Shown here piece by piece: positions 34,454 through 47,366 of a stretch of 64,000 nucleotides of DNA (positions are counted from its first letter, which is position 1; each line of letters starts with the position of its first letter). The position numbers and the translations under genes are program-made. The notes below the pieces were generated by a model that did not search any database, was not told where the DNA came from, and saw only the letters and a list, made by a program, of their open reading frames with translations. Source of the stretch: Plasmopara viticola (Eukaryota; Oomycota; Peronosporomycetes; Peronosporales; Peronosporaceae); the NCBI GenBank assembly GCA_001695595.3, contig MBPM02000008.1, positions 930,001 through 994,000 of the forward strand. Direction: 5' to 3'.

Positions 34454-35279
34454 TAGCAGCACTTGTCGTGTCAAGTTCGAGAGTTTAAGGAAGGGGTGCT
34501 CGTGGTCACAAAGTAAAGAGTGAGTCATCCTGTGATTATTGGTTTGAGCCACATAGCGGGAAGTACAAGATTTCAAAGGGTTGTCTAAAAGCACAACCTT
34601 AAAGTTCAGTGGTAAGTTAGTGTGGTGCTAGTGTGGCACACGCATCCGAAACTCCTTCAGTTAGTCTGTGGTCTTGTGCTATAGCCTTTTTTGTGATTCT
34701 TTGTCCTGCTTTTAAGATAACTTCCAGATAAGTTACGCATTTGGCTTTTTTTGATGTACATTCAATATTACTGAGCTATTTCGTTCGGCTCCGTTGTGTG
34801 GAAAAACGAAAGACTCGTGAGCCACAAACTTGTTCATCAATACCACCGATCTTCTAACAAGCCGTTACAAGGAGATCGACAAATTGCGGAACAACTCAAG
34901 CTTAAATAATGGTGAAGTAGCTGAAGCTTGTCCAACTTATCCGAAGCGAAATCATGGATTGTAAGGACTCAGATGCCACGAATTTAGTGCTTGACATCAT
35001 TAAGAAACTAAAGCGCCGTATTTAGCAAACCCAAAAGCTTATAAAGATTCATAAGACCACTCTAATTGCTTATACAGAAAATGTAGACCGTAAAGCAAAA
35101 GTGAATCCATTTTGTATTTGTTTTTGAGATTATTTGGAGGTCTAGTAGATTATACAAAGAAAGCTGAGAAGTCCAGCGAGGATGGTCTAACAAAGCGACT
35201 GTACGGGTGAGCGCCCATCTCTAAACACAAGACCACCTCAACAAGCCGAATAAGCGCTCTCGAGGCCAATAAAAATGTA

Positions 35280-36240
35280 CAGCCCACGATCACGCGCGTC
35301 GACTCCGCAAGATGCGGCAAGTGCCGATGGCCAAGCAGATTCAACCGCTCAGGCTAAGGGAACTTCCTCTGCAGCGACAGGACAAGACACACTGTCCATG
35401 CAGCAACTACTGTTGTATCTCACTCAGCAGCAACACAACTATCAATTTTAGATGCAAGCTCAAATGCAAGCCCAAATGCAACAGGCTAATGAGCGCTTCA
35501 AGTTTCTTGTTGCATCGAAAGGCGAGCAGAAGAAAAAAACATCCTCCTGTTTACGAAGGGATGTTTGACAAATAGATTGAATTGTGGGGATTCGCAATGG
35601 AAAGTACTACGCCGCTTGATAACAACAGGGTCGTTAGACTTTGTGACGTTTATCCCAAATGATTAAGGCAATCCCGATATGAATTGGTATCGTGCCTATA
35701 TCGCCGACTGCGAGCGCGCTTACATGCACAAGACACGGGTACTGTTAAAAGCGTAGTCGCGTACACGCTACAAGCCTAAGGATTTTAAGCATGATCTTCG
35801 AGAGCGGATGTTTCATTTATAACAAAGAGAAATTAACGATGAACACGTCACTAGATTCCAGGACTTGGTGTCCCGCACTAGTTGTAATTCAGTAACTTGG
35901 AAAAGCAATTATTTTCTAAGAATGGAGTATGGGAAGAAAGATCAAAGATTTAAGTCCGAGTACTCTCTAGGAGGCCATTGAAGTTGCCTCCATTTTTTCG
36001 ACACTTTCAAGGTTGCCCATTAATCGGTAAGACCAAATCGCATGTCGACCAAGTCGTTCAAGACGATGCCTATCGAATCAGGCAAATAAATCACTACCTC
36101 AGAGACAAAAGCGTTTTGAAAAAGAGGAAGGACAAGACCGACATCTGTACTGAATCGGCAATATGCAACAATTATGGCGTTGTCGGCCACATATCGCCGC
36201 AATGTACCGGGTTTAAACGTCAGGAAGCGAACCGTCGTAT
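35280..36240 (+). pseudogene. gag remnant of gypsy E
   Basis: Glutamine-rich start (repeats of ATGCAAGCTCAAATGCAAGCC around 35450) and capsid region as in A. The zinc knuckle at about 36161-36204 reads C-N-N-Y-G-V-V-G-H-I-S-P-Q-C, with its second cysteine changed to tyrosine. Frames are broken. Confidence 0.7.
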
Positions 36241-36249
36241 TAGAGGTGC

Positions 36250-39200
36250 ACTGTATACTATCGTCGAAGCAGAAGCTCAAGATTTTAAAGTCGTTGATCA
36301 AGAGAGATCCGTCACTGTCTTCATCGACAGAGGATGTAGCCTTAACGGTATATCCGAACACTTTGTGAAGAGACTTGAGCTCGAAGTAATTAAAGGGTGA
36401 GATGATGCATGCCGACCATGGTTGCGACCAGGTTGTTCACATCCCCCAACGAGCGGTGGACATAAATTTGCAATTATCTGATTCTCCTTTAACATCGGAA
36501 ACGTTCCAAGTCATGGCTTTCCCTGTAAATAAAGATGTTATCATTGGCATTGTACGGCTTCGTGAGGGCTAATGTCCCCTCGCATCAACACGGAGCACCA
36601 CGTAACAATCCGACTAAACAAATTAAGCGGCGTCCTTCCACATGGACTGCTGAACAATGCAAGGCTCGAAGAATCAGAGCCGTGAGATTTTTATTAGTAT
36701 TGGCAACAAGGCCATCATGACCGTCAAGCAATGACGCAGCTAAATTTCTCTTTACCAGTTTTGTAGAATGTTGCGTCACGACAAAGATATTGAAGCTGTA
36801 TTTGCGTCAGGATAAAACTTTAAAAAGGCTGAGCGTTTCAAGAATCAAGGATAGATATCGCTAATTGATAACTCGGCGTATAAAACGCTTCGCAAATATG
36901 CGAACACTTTCTCGCACGGAGCTTCTTAGCAAGACGCCTTCAGCACGGGAATGAATGAAGCACGAGATTTTGCTCAAACCTGGTACCAAGACGATATCAG
37001 TCGAACAATCGCTCCAGAGTCCTGAACAGTGCAAGGCAATTCAAGCATGAACCAAAGAGATGGTTCCAGTAGGCATTAGTTGACCAAGATCGTCTGCCTG
37101 TGTAGATTGGCGCATCGTGCACGATTATCGTCAGCAAAATATAGCGACGATCTTGTCGGCATACCGATGCCGCGTAAGGAAGATACATTTGACGTAATCA
37201 TTAGTTTTCATGCATGGACCTACTTTGTGATTACTATCAGGATAAATTGCGTAAATAGTACATCCCATTTTTTACCGCTTATTCAACCCCAGATAATATT
37301 AATGAATATTTAGCCACTCCCATGGGATTGAGCGGAAGGCGATACATTTGACCGGCTTTCGCAGAAAGTCTTTCGGGACTTATGGGATGTGATGATGATC
37401 TGTTTTGACGACATCTACGTCTTCACACAAAGTGATGGTGTTGCAGACCACGTTACGGCTTTGGACCGTGAACTCAAACGGTGTGAAAAAGAGCAACTTA
37501 ACATCAAAAATCAAAGTGCCAGTTCTGCGTGGATGAGATCCCGGGTCTAGGAGACTTTGTCGGGAGAAAAGACGTTCGAGCGGACCCTGACAGGATCTAA
37601 ATTATCGCAGAACGGGCGTTTCTTTAAGACAAAAAAAGTAAACGGAGTGCTTCCTAGGCAATGCAGTCTATGTCTTAAGGCTCTGTAAGGACTTTGCGCA
37701 ATTTGAAAAACCATTCCAGCACGGTATTTAGAATAAATGAGAAGCTATCCATCTTTCGGACGATCAGCTACGCTGCTTCACCGAACGCAAGCGTCGCACG
37801 ACGCTTCCACCAGTAAAAAGTCTTCCAGACTTTTCGAAGCCATTTGTTATACGAATGGACGCCTCAAAATTTGTGATCAGGGGAGTCATGTTTAAAAAGA
37901 GAGAGAGTGTGGGCAAGGGCATCCACTTGCTTTTACTGGTAGAAAGATGAAAGCCAATCGAGTCGAAATACTCTGTTTGTGAGCACGAGCTTCTTGCAAT
38001 TATGCATGCGCTAAAAGTATGGCGTGTGTATCTCCTCGATCGACCATTTACGTCGAAACAAATCACGAAACTATGCAGATGAACCTGACGAAGAAGATTA
38101 TTAATCACAGCGTAGCTCTATGCTATAACGATCTTGCTGAGTTTCAGTCTTTATTTAAGCGAATTCCCGATGAAACCAACGCTATAGCTAATGCACTGTC
38201 ACGCAATCTGCCCAGATTAGCTTGCAAGAGCTACTGGAAGCGGCTAAGAGCCGAGATATCGTGGCGATAATCGAGACGAACAAAGTTCCAGTTGCTTTAA
38301 CTGCAAAGACGATGTATGCGTGGAATAGAGTCGAAAAGCCAAGAAAAGGTTTCATGTGTCAAAGTAGTCAGTGCAAGATGGCAATTTGTATTACTAAGAT
38401 GGCAAAGATGAGACTCCACGACTGTATATTCAGGACATCGAAGATCTCAAAACATCGCGTCATCTGTGAGAATCATGATTCTGTATCGGCAGGCACCCAG
38501 GATTTTACAAGCCGTATTTGGCCGTGCGCCAAAATTACTACTGGCCAAAAACGACAGAGTACATTGAGGGCTACGTCAACACATGCAAAATATGTCAGCG
38601 CAATAAGGCTAGGCTGACCAAGTCGCCCGAATTACTCCAGTCTCCGTACATTCCAAGATGCAGATGGGTCGACATTTCAATTGACTCCATCGTCCTTTAC
38701 CGGAGACCAAAAGTGGTTTCAACGCCGTAATGGTGATTGGTGATCGCTTAACAAAACGAGTAACGTTCATCGTAACGAAGACTACCGACGATACTGCAGA
38801 AATTGCAAAGATCTTCCTGAAGATATGTATGTAAGGACTATGGCATACCAAAGACGATTGTGGCCGACCGAGACATTAAGTTCACATCGAAATTATGACA
38901 AGCAATCGTGTCTGCTGCAAGATCGCAAAGCGAGTTGGTTTCGGCTTTTGAGCCACGTACGGACGGACAAACGGAAAGAACCAACCAAGTAATTAAATAT
39001 TACCTCTGAGGTGTCGTCAATCCAGAACCGAATGATTGAAATGACCTCCTGCATTTGGCTAAGTAAGCCTATTGTCGACGCGTACATTCTACTCTTGAAA
39101 TGTCATCGTGTTCCTTATATGCCGGATGATGGGATATCAGATCCATTTAACAAGTTAAAAATATCAGCACAAGAGTTTCTACTACGCCAAGAGTCGCTTC

Positions 39201-39430
39201 TCAAAATTACACAGGATCGGATGAGCGAAGTAAAAGAGCGTATAAAGAACTATCATGACCAGAATAGACTTGTTCAAGAATTTAAAGTTGGCGATCTGGT
39301 GCTTTTGAATGGCAAGAAACCTGATGTCCGTGCTCAGTCGAATAAACTCGCGCCGAGAGATATCGGCCCGTTCCCGATCGTGAAGAAAGCTTCGCGAGGT
39401 TTCTATGGGTTGAAATTATCGAAATAAATG
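36250..39430 (+). pseudogene. pol remnant of gypsy E
   Basis: The protease triad is D-R-G (VFIDRGCSLNG, about 36320). RT has F-D-D-I-Y-V-F-T at about 37401-37425. RNase H is present near 37850-38010 in pieces. The integrase zinc region lies near 38490-38630 (YLAVRQNYYWPKTTEY, NTCKICQRNKARLTK). A 138-codon open frame at 39011-39427 holds the integrase C-terminus with KVGDLVLLNGKKPD and APRDIGPFPIVKK, the best kept piece of this element. Confidence 0.8.
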
Positions 39431-39732
39431 AGGCTATACTTAATGTTCCACACTTTACAATTAAAGCCGTATCGTAAAGACCTTAAGTATTGGCAAAGGT
39501 TGCACAAGGTCATGCTAGCCGATGGCTCCGAGGAACAACTTGCTGAAGCCGTATTTGGACACCGTAAGTATTACGGGAACATACCGTACAAAGTTTGGTG
39601 ACTTGGTGAAACAAGAAGAAAGCCACTTGGGTTCTCGTGGACAAACTTGCAAATTTATAGTCTCATCGATCTCTACTGGACTTCCAAAAGATGAGCCGTA
39701 TCCTTTAAGGAAGGTATGTTCGGAAGGGAGGG

Positions 39733-40141
39733 CATGTGACATAACCATCGCCACCGGCAGTTTTGTTGGTAACAGAGTTTACACAATATAATAAAAACAT
39801 TCCCAAAATACACGTGCTTTAGTAATTACCATAATAATAGGCGGTTATCCAGTTCCCGACGAGAAGACAATTCCAAATGTCCCATGAGGCTTGGGAAACA
39901 AGAGAATTTATGTGCCGAAAGTAATTTAAAATGTGTACAAGGCCAGATGGTATAAAAAAGAACGATAGCTTTCAGAATGGTAGCAGCCGATGGCGGAGAG
40001 CCACCACTAAGGCTGTAGCACGAAAACAAATCGGAAGAGCTTTTCCTTGATATCTTTTTTTCATTTACTATAAGCTACTAACACTTCTCCTCCTTCACCG
40101 ACTCCACCCCGCCAGCACCCTAGCATCATCCGTATATTTAA
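39733..40141 (+). repeat. 3' LTR of gypsy E
   Basis: Begins (A)TGTGACATAACCATCG after the purine tract and ends near TTTAA at the ankyrin-gene flank. Differs from its partner LTR by many substitutions and a decayed end. Confidence 0.75.
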
Positions 40142-40326
40142 ACTCCGATGAAGTATGCACATCGGCTTCACGCCGACAAATTTATGTTCGCAAACTACCA
40201 CAAGTTGACAGGAAACATTCAAGCGTGAAATGATCAATAGTATGTGCATAATTGGGTGATGGCTTTCGTACAAGACTGTGGTCCATTAAAAATATCATAC
40301 TTTGATGATGTGTCTGACATTTGTTT

Positions 40327-40780
40327 TTAAAAAGGGCATCCTGCTATTACAAATGGGCGTGCGAGCGATGTTTCAACTGGAGTATTTTTGGCTTTATGAA
40401 AGCGGCAATTGAGAGCCTCTAATTGGAATTGCTGTATGACATATGCGGCCGCAAATTGGTCATCCCGTAAACGCGAATGGTTGTATAGTTCCAGTGGTAT
40501 TACTTGGGATATTCGGATAGTCTTTCCTGCGGCTAATAAAGGACATCTTTTAGTCTTACAGTGGTCCCAATTTTGTCCTTTTGACAAAATCACAGCTTCG
40601 TCATCCCACATTTCTGCTGTCAATGGTCATCTAATGATCGAAATATGGCTACACTATTTTCATTGTTTAGATCGGACCTCGGCAATCTTTTATCTTTCTA
40701 CGGAAAATAGGTCGTCAAGTGACTTAGAAACAGTATGGAGATTGTCAAATAGGCGCACTTGCATTGTTATGATAGTTACA
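40327..40780 (-). pseudogene. Gene X N-terminal fragment (FLYWCH-like zinc finger)
   Basis: Minus strand; a 98-codon open frame (40623-40327) reads WDDEAVILSKGQNWDHCKTK and so on, with H-C-K-T-x-x-C-P at about 40566-40541, then LELYNHSRLRDDQFAAAYVI and FHKAKNTPVETSLARPF. It is the counterpart of 24690-25010. Upstream nucleotides to about 40700 also match (GTAGCCATATTTCGATCATTAGATGACC). Cys-Cys followed by N-H is the layout of FLYWCH fingers in Mutator-like transposases; the assignment is tentative. It adjoins the split ankyrin gene, and whether the two were ever one gene is unclear. Confidence 0.45.
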
Positions 40781-41884
40781 AGCTTATTTTGAGCTCAACA
40801 ATCGACATCTCTAATTACTTGATGTATTTACGAATGTCAGCGTGAAAGTCAGCCAACATCTACTATGAAATTTGCAGCTCCATTAGTCACTACAATGTCG
40901 TTTTTTGAGTACAGACAAAAAGCCTTGGTAGAGTGCTATGATAGCTGTGCAGAGCATTGAGCCGAAGTGCTCATCGAGAGTTAGCAATAAAGAGCCCAAA
41001 CACGCAGACTAAAGTCAAGTAAAAGGAAGATCAGTTGTCAAAATGCAGCTATCTTTCACTGGTAAACTCAGATAGACTGCTTCGTTCCACTGGCTGAACT
41101 GGGGGTATTAATAGCAGTCCTTATTAGTGGCGCTGTCGAACGAGGTGACGTCAGTTGTTGCAGTAATTTTTTTGGATGTGCCTCCAAATAGATTTGATAT
41201 GTACAGCTAGTTTATAGAAACTTCGTTGGTGATGTTTGGCTCGTGAACATAGATCACCTCTCGACATTTTGAGAGCATTGAGATTGATAACGGGCGGCAT
41301 ACAGAGAAGTAAGAAATGGATGTGAGATGCTAAGCCTGGATCTGGATGTTCAGAGAGAAGATACAAGCATAGAGAGTTTGGAAATGTTTACCGTATTGAT
41401 AAGAGCTACCTCATTATGAAGTTCAAGGATGAACCCTCGTTCCCCGCTTGCACAATTTTTTTTGCGTTGCTAGATTTGTCACCTATATATATCTCTGCGT
41501 GACTTCTTTTACAAAAATGTGTGTGTATTACAGTCGCTACGAAGCTTCTTTGAGGGTCAGTTGTTTGCCTGGGCGGTGAGTCTAGCGAAGTCGGCAAAAA
41601 AGAGTGTTAGCTGCTCAAATCAAATCGAGGAGTGACATTGAGTAGAGATCACTTACGAATTCTTATCTCGCAACAGCGGGAGTGATGACTTTGACAGTCA
41701 CCTACTACTACCATTCTTACTTCAGCTGGCTTTCTACACATCCTTTTTTATGAAAAGATTCTCATAACTACCAACGATTATGAGATATTTAGGCCTTGTT
41801 TTTTAATCTAACGTATGTTACTACCTGTTTGTATCGATGACAGTATGCGAAAAATGATGAAATTATATGATGTAGTGGCCGTTA
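40781..41884. other. Unassigned spacer
   Basis: No supportable gene. Small frames at 41151-41366 and 41406-41597 (minus) have no recognisable domain. Confidence 0.35.
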
Positions 41885-42115
41885 CCAGCGAACGTGCTGG
41901 TGACCTCAGTTACGTCACATGGCTTCCTTTCGAAATTTTGCCTATTTAAAAAAAGGGCTTATCATTGTGGGCTCCCAACAAAAATTGATGGGTCCGAAAA
42001 TCTGCTTCAGATCCCCAAGGGTTTTCAAGTGGCTTCCTTCTTGGTTGGTTTCACCAAGCCACCAAACTTTTCATGTGTGACTCCCTTGCACTTACGATGT
42101 CCTATAACGGCTTAA
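41885..42115 (-). mobile_element. Gypsy 3'-end fragment (F)
   Basis: Minus-strand piece matching the end of the internal region and the first about 40 bp of the 3' LTR of the A/B/E family: GTTACGTCACATGG is the reverse of the LTR start, and ACCAAGCCACCAAACTT and CTTACGATGTCC match the sequence just after the integrase in B and E. Truncated on both sides. Confidence 0.65.
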
Positions 42116-45100
42116 ATGAGTTGCTTTTCTCGTGCTCAGAAAAATTGGAACGACTCAGCTATAATTAATAAGCTACACAGACGAATAAATTAATTTAACC
42201 ATCAAATACATACAACCCTTAATCCATCAAGACAGGGACAATGTTCGTGAGTTTCAATATATGTAAAAGTATCGATTTATTGCACACTAGATTAGAACGC
42301 AACATATGGACGGACGGCCAGGCGGTGCTCTTCCGTGGCATGATATGCCCTGTCACGCTTGTATTAATCGCACAATAAATGTTACAGCAGGCACTGCGCT
42401 GGTTTGGTGGCCTTGGGACCAATGCATATACTGTCGCGAGCGTGCGACATTGCAAAAATAATTTAATTTCTTAAAGCTACCTTATAGTCGTCGTTCCGAG
42501 AGAGTGCTTGTTTGCAGCTTTGCGCACAATCGATATTTTTGCCTTTGAAAGGCGTAAACGTCGTGCAACTTTTATGCAAATACGAGACAGCTTGCTATTC
42601 TCTTTCCACTGCTTATGACCACAGATCTTAAGACGAGTACTAAGGTGAGCTGACACGGGTATCTGATGTGCGATTTCTGGCCAGCAATATCCGAAATGCC
42701 ACCTGACTAAATAATGAGTTGGATTTTCTTGTCTTGCTATGTATGTCTATCCTATACTGATGCCACCCGCAAGTTTTGCTACACACGAAGCAAGGTACCA
42801 TATGACTCCTCGAACTTATAAACGCTTTTTTGTTTTATGTGAAGGAATCAAAATAAAGCGCTGTAAACGGTTGTTCAGGCAGAGCGTGTGGCTATTTGGA
42901 AAACAATATAGAAAGCATGTGAGAGAATTTGAGAGTGCATAAACGGTAAATTTGTTTTTACCAATCCAAATCTTATCTTATTTAAATTTCTAGCAAATTT
43001 TCCGAGAAAGTACCGACTAAAAAAGGCTACGAATTTTAGGTGCAGCCGAGCGTATTAGGCGTATTCTGTACAAATGTGTACGCCTCAATCAGTAGTCATT
43101 TTGAAGACACGGCAGAGTCAGAAGTGAGGCATAAAATATTGCGATCAACGTTTTGGTAGAGGCCTGCGCTAAAGACTACTTTGATTGAATCTATTAGTAT
43201 AGAGTAGATACCTAAGCTTCGACGATGATATTTTGAGCCAATACTGTACTCGTATGTGCAACGACGTAATTTTCTGATAGAAATTTGCCATTTAAAAGGG
43301 GTCAAACTGTGTGAAGTGTATAAAATGGCATCGCTCGACTCAACGCCTGGGTGCATCTTGATAATCTTGCACCGCGCCGTAAGCGACAGTCATCCTAAGT
43401 CGCCAATTGGCTGTTTGAGACTGTGTTCGTGACATCAAGTCGACCGTTGAAGCTTTACTATGTTAACAATGGCTGCATGACTATTATTATTAATTTTTTA
43501 ACAAACGGCTTGAATTTTATATAATAGCTACATGAATATCTAAGTAAGTTACGCAAATAATATATCAATACAGCCTCAATTGGTCATTCGAATACCGCAA
43601 ATTGGCTTGTCCGTACTTTCGTGGTCTTTTTTCTCGTTTTTCGGCGCCTTAAAGTGTAACAAAAAGGAACACTAGCTCTACTTGATCCTAATATATCATT
43701 TTTTTGCTATCTCTTTTTGTATCCTGCTTCCAAGGTATGACAGCACAATATATTATTATATGACATGTCGTTACTCACAACGATGGATATTGTAGTGGAG
43801 GATTACCACAATGAACAAGTAAAAGAATTCATTAGTATCCAAATATTTTACATCCATTTTTTAGTTAATTACACTTTTGGAAGTCGCACTGTAACAATAG
43901 ATAGATAAATATTTTATTTGCACCTGAGTTGCCGAAGAGGCATAACGTTGATCCCTAGAAGTTTATCAAACCAACGTAAAATTTCATACTCGCAACTTTT
44001 TGTTGAAACATTTAAAATTTTCATCTCGATGATGACATTAAAAAGTAGGCTCTTTCATCCTACCACCATCTTAGCACCAAATATTGACTAGAAGAAGTGG
44101 AAATCCGTTCATACCTTGCGATTATGAGGAAGACATATATAGCGTCCGTTGCTACGGTCTAATAGCGTCTGACAGCCGTAAGTTCCAAGTGACGTCACAG
44201 CAAATGACACTTAATGCCTCCCACAATATGGGACACCATCTTACTCAGATCCTTCTTAGTATGGAGAGTATGTACTACTATCACGCAAAGTGGCGGTCTT
44301 GTGAGTTGCTTGAAGATCTTATACGAGTCTGAGGACCCATTTGGCAGTTTCTTTAGACGTCTAAAATATATTTAGCGATAAAAGTGCGTTTTACGTCGGT
44401 AAAGTTAAGGTCTCTTTTTATCTCTGCGTTAGAAGACCTCGCGGGAGCGTGATGCTGCGGACCAAACGTCAGATAACGACCGTCAATTACAAGTCATTAG
44501 ATGAGCAAACAGATGCCAAAATTAGCCGCCTTATCTGTACATCAGTTACGCCGAAGATGTATTAAACTGTGTCTAGAAAGTATAGATACTTGCACTCTTG
44601 ACATTTCATGAGGCGTGAGTCTACTGGTACGGCTTCCAGACCCGACACCAGTACTCCACTTCTGCGACATTCTTTCGGTAATTTTGCGTAGAAAATTATG
44701 CGAAGCTCGCCAATAAGACTCTAAAGTTGTGATCACACAGTGAGTGTCAAAAATTGATAGAAATTCGAAGTTATTGATGTCATTGGTACTCTCTGTATAT
44801 CATCGAGCTTCGGGCACAACATCGTGATTCGCCCAAGACTTTGCAATTTGGCGAGACTTATTCGTCAAGATATACCTCATGCTCTTCACATCTATAAAGT
44901 ATCTGAAAGTAAACTTCGGCCGAAGTTTGCAGCAAGAGCACCAACCCCTTGAGCAGTTTGCGACACACAAACTTATAAAAGTTCGGCCCAAGTAAGTGCG
45001 ACGCATGCAAAATTTTATCTAATGGCTATTTGGGTCTACTCGGCCAAATAAAACGATTTACAAAATCACGAGCAGGACACCGATTACGTCGAAGAGTCCA

Positions 45101-47054
45101 CAAATTGATACACGGTCTGATGCCAAGGCTAGTGAATTGCAGTCGACCAAAAAGCTTAGGTCTCGCTCAATCAAAGCATTTTTGAGCCGGTGAGCGCGTT
45201 TCAGGTAGTCTTGAGAAGCTAATGAAACGCAAAATAATGAGAAATCGAGCTTGCTCTGGTGTATAGGTTGTATTATGCACCGTGAGCTTGGATCGTTTAA
45301 AGTATGTGTTTAAGCAAAAAAAGTTGTTTCAACAGCTAGTTCGCACATAAAGATGTTCGAGTTGATTCTCGAAACTTGCGGGCTTACGGCGATCGATGAT
45401 CGAGGCCAAAGCTTCAATGGACCGGACCCAATATTCTTAAATGTATCTTAGCCAAGTTGCCAAATCTAAACTTTCACTTTATCCACAGAATTAATATCGA
45501 GCAAGATTTATTTGTTTGATCGACAGCTTGTACTCTGGAGCTACATCGCATTGTTGAAAATCAGCTTCAACTTAACGCGCAATTACCGGATCGAAAAGCA
45601 TATACGGAGTGCGTGGGGTATACAACAAAATCATTGATTGCTCTCAGGAAGCGGTTTGCGACACGGGCTTGCAAATGTGTGAATCGATAGATTCAGAATA
45701 GCAATCAAGCTCCATTCTACAGCTTGGCTTAGTAATTCGATTTGCAAGATTTTAATCAGAGCTATCACTTCGTCAAAGAGGCACAGGCCCTCTTCACCGT
45801 CTAACTTTTAAGCTGGCGATCTTAAGTTGACTATTAAGAGTGGGTGTTCACACCCAGAGCAAAAGTGAGTCAACGCGTGCAGCGCGAGTAGGCTCAGTGA
45901 GCGACCATTAGCGCACCGTTCTTGCATAGTAATCTTCGTGATATCTGAGTACTATAGAGTTGGCTCGCGTAAGACAAGTTTGAAAATTATCTTGAAGCTT
46001 CTTGTGCGCGGTTGAGTAAAGCAGTATACGCCACAACGGTGATATCATTTTTTTACAAAAGAAAAAATTTGGAGAAAGTCTGACTTGTACGGCTTTTGAG
46101 AATTATTTTAAGTGTATTAGGGCACCGCAAACCCAGTTTGGCATAGTGCAACAAGTGAAGCGATGAATCAAACTTGTACAAACAAGGCCGGACAGCTTTA
46201 AGAAATCAAAAATAGTTAGTTTATAGATCAACGACCAAAAAAGGGTAACTTATTGTGCCACACAAAATGTAACAAATATTACAGAGTATTGGAGTCAGAC
46301 CGATTATAATCTGCGGCTCGTATTAGCTGTATGTTCTAACAAAAGTCAGAGACCTGAACCCACAAATTCTGTAAGCAAATGACGACAGAAGACCTGCTGA
46401 ATAAGCTCTCCATGTGTGGCCAAGTCAGACGTTTAGCCTAAACCTGCTCGTAGCGTTACGGTGCCAATGAGATGGCATTGCACTGCCGTTGGAAAAAGTT
46501 AGTATGATGGCTAATTTATCTGATATACGTCATACATGGTATCTCATCAAGTAGAGGAGTGTTGCAACATTCAGTCCCTGGCCCTGGTCACGATTGCGGG
46601 GGGGGAGAAGCCGAGACTGACTGGAAACAGTAGGAGCGAACTGAGTCAAAGGACGGTTGCCGAATAAATTGATCAAAAAATGGTATGATATAGGGCTCGA
46701 TAGACGCTTCAGTCTGTTTAACTTGCTTGCAAAGTATGTTCTGATGGTGGTAATATAAAATATTTGTAGCATTTCAAATGTGAGACGTGCAATAACAATA
46801 AGAAGAGAAAGTCACAAACCTGCACCCTTGGCTACGGTCAAAAAGAGTCCAATACACTAAGACGGGTTGTAAGTTAAATGTTCAGTGCAATTGCCTGGAA
46901 AGAGCAATCTAAGTTGGGCAAAATTTAAAGAGCGGGATGTCGGTTGTTACACAAGGCATTTAAAAGTATATATTCAGGGCATTCCGACAAATAATAATTT
47001 TTTTTCGAAGCCATCAAGCTTTGTAGAGTCTTAAGCTACGACCGATAGGAGCGA
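42116..47054. other. AT-rich stretch without a recognised gene
   Basis: Scanned on both strands. Open frames are short, mostly under 90 codons, and lack known motifs. A perfect 18-bp palindrome, AAACTTCGGCCGAAGTTT, lies at 44911-44928. The stretch may hold old elements beyond recognition. Confidence 0.4.
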
Positions 47055-47060
47055 TTGTTA

Positions 47061-47366
47061 ATGGCAATTCATATATTTGTATCGACGTTTTTAAGTAACA
47101 TACCGCGGTTAGTGGCGGTATTGTTCGAGGAGCAAAGGCGCGAAGCAGAGCAAACAGCAGCTAAACTAGAAATTTCCACAAGTGCTATCAACAAGACAAC
47201 GAAACGGAGTTTTTTGGCAGGATTATTATTGAGCGCAACAATTAGTACAGGTGGCTTTTACGTAATTTATGTACTGCTGTATGCTTATCAAGACATAGAT
47301 ATTTTGTCGATTCCATATCTGCTACGAGATCGATCTCGTGCCTCATTCCATCAGTTTGAAGGGTAG
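47061..47366 (+). CDS. Possible small membrane protein
   Basis: A 101-codon frame starting at the ATG of MAIHIFVSTFL. It has a short amphipathic start, a charged helix (EEQRREAEQTAAKLE, about residues 24-38) and a hydrophobic stretch (SFLAGLLLSATI...FYVIYVLLYAY, about 52-80) that would span a membrane. No family is recognised and no homologue is in the window. The isolated setting and AT-rich surroundings make chance occurrence possible. Confidence 0.22.
   Translation: MAIHIFVSTFLSNIPRLVAVLFEEQRREAEQTAAKLEISTSAINKTTKRSFLAGLLLSATISTGGFYVIYVLLYAYQDIDILSIPYLLRDRSRASFHQFEG

Larger units (their letters stand above)
34057..40141 (+). mobile_element. Ty3/gypsy LTR retrotransposon E
   Basis: Third, more diverged copy of the gypsy family, 6.1 kb with both LTRs. 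ACTCC occurs just outside the 5' end (34050-34054) and at the 3' junction (40142-40146), a plausible 5-bp target duplication, with two extra C bases before the LTR. It carries gag, protease, RT, RNase H and integrase in Ty3/gypsy order with many stops. A purine tract GGAAGGGAGGG precedes the 3' LTR. Confidence 0.85.
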
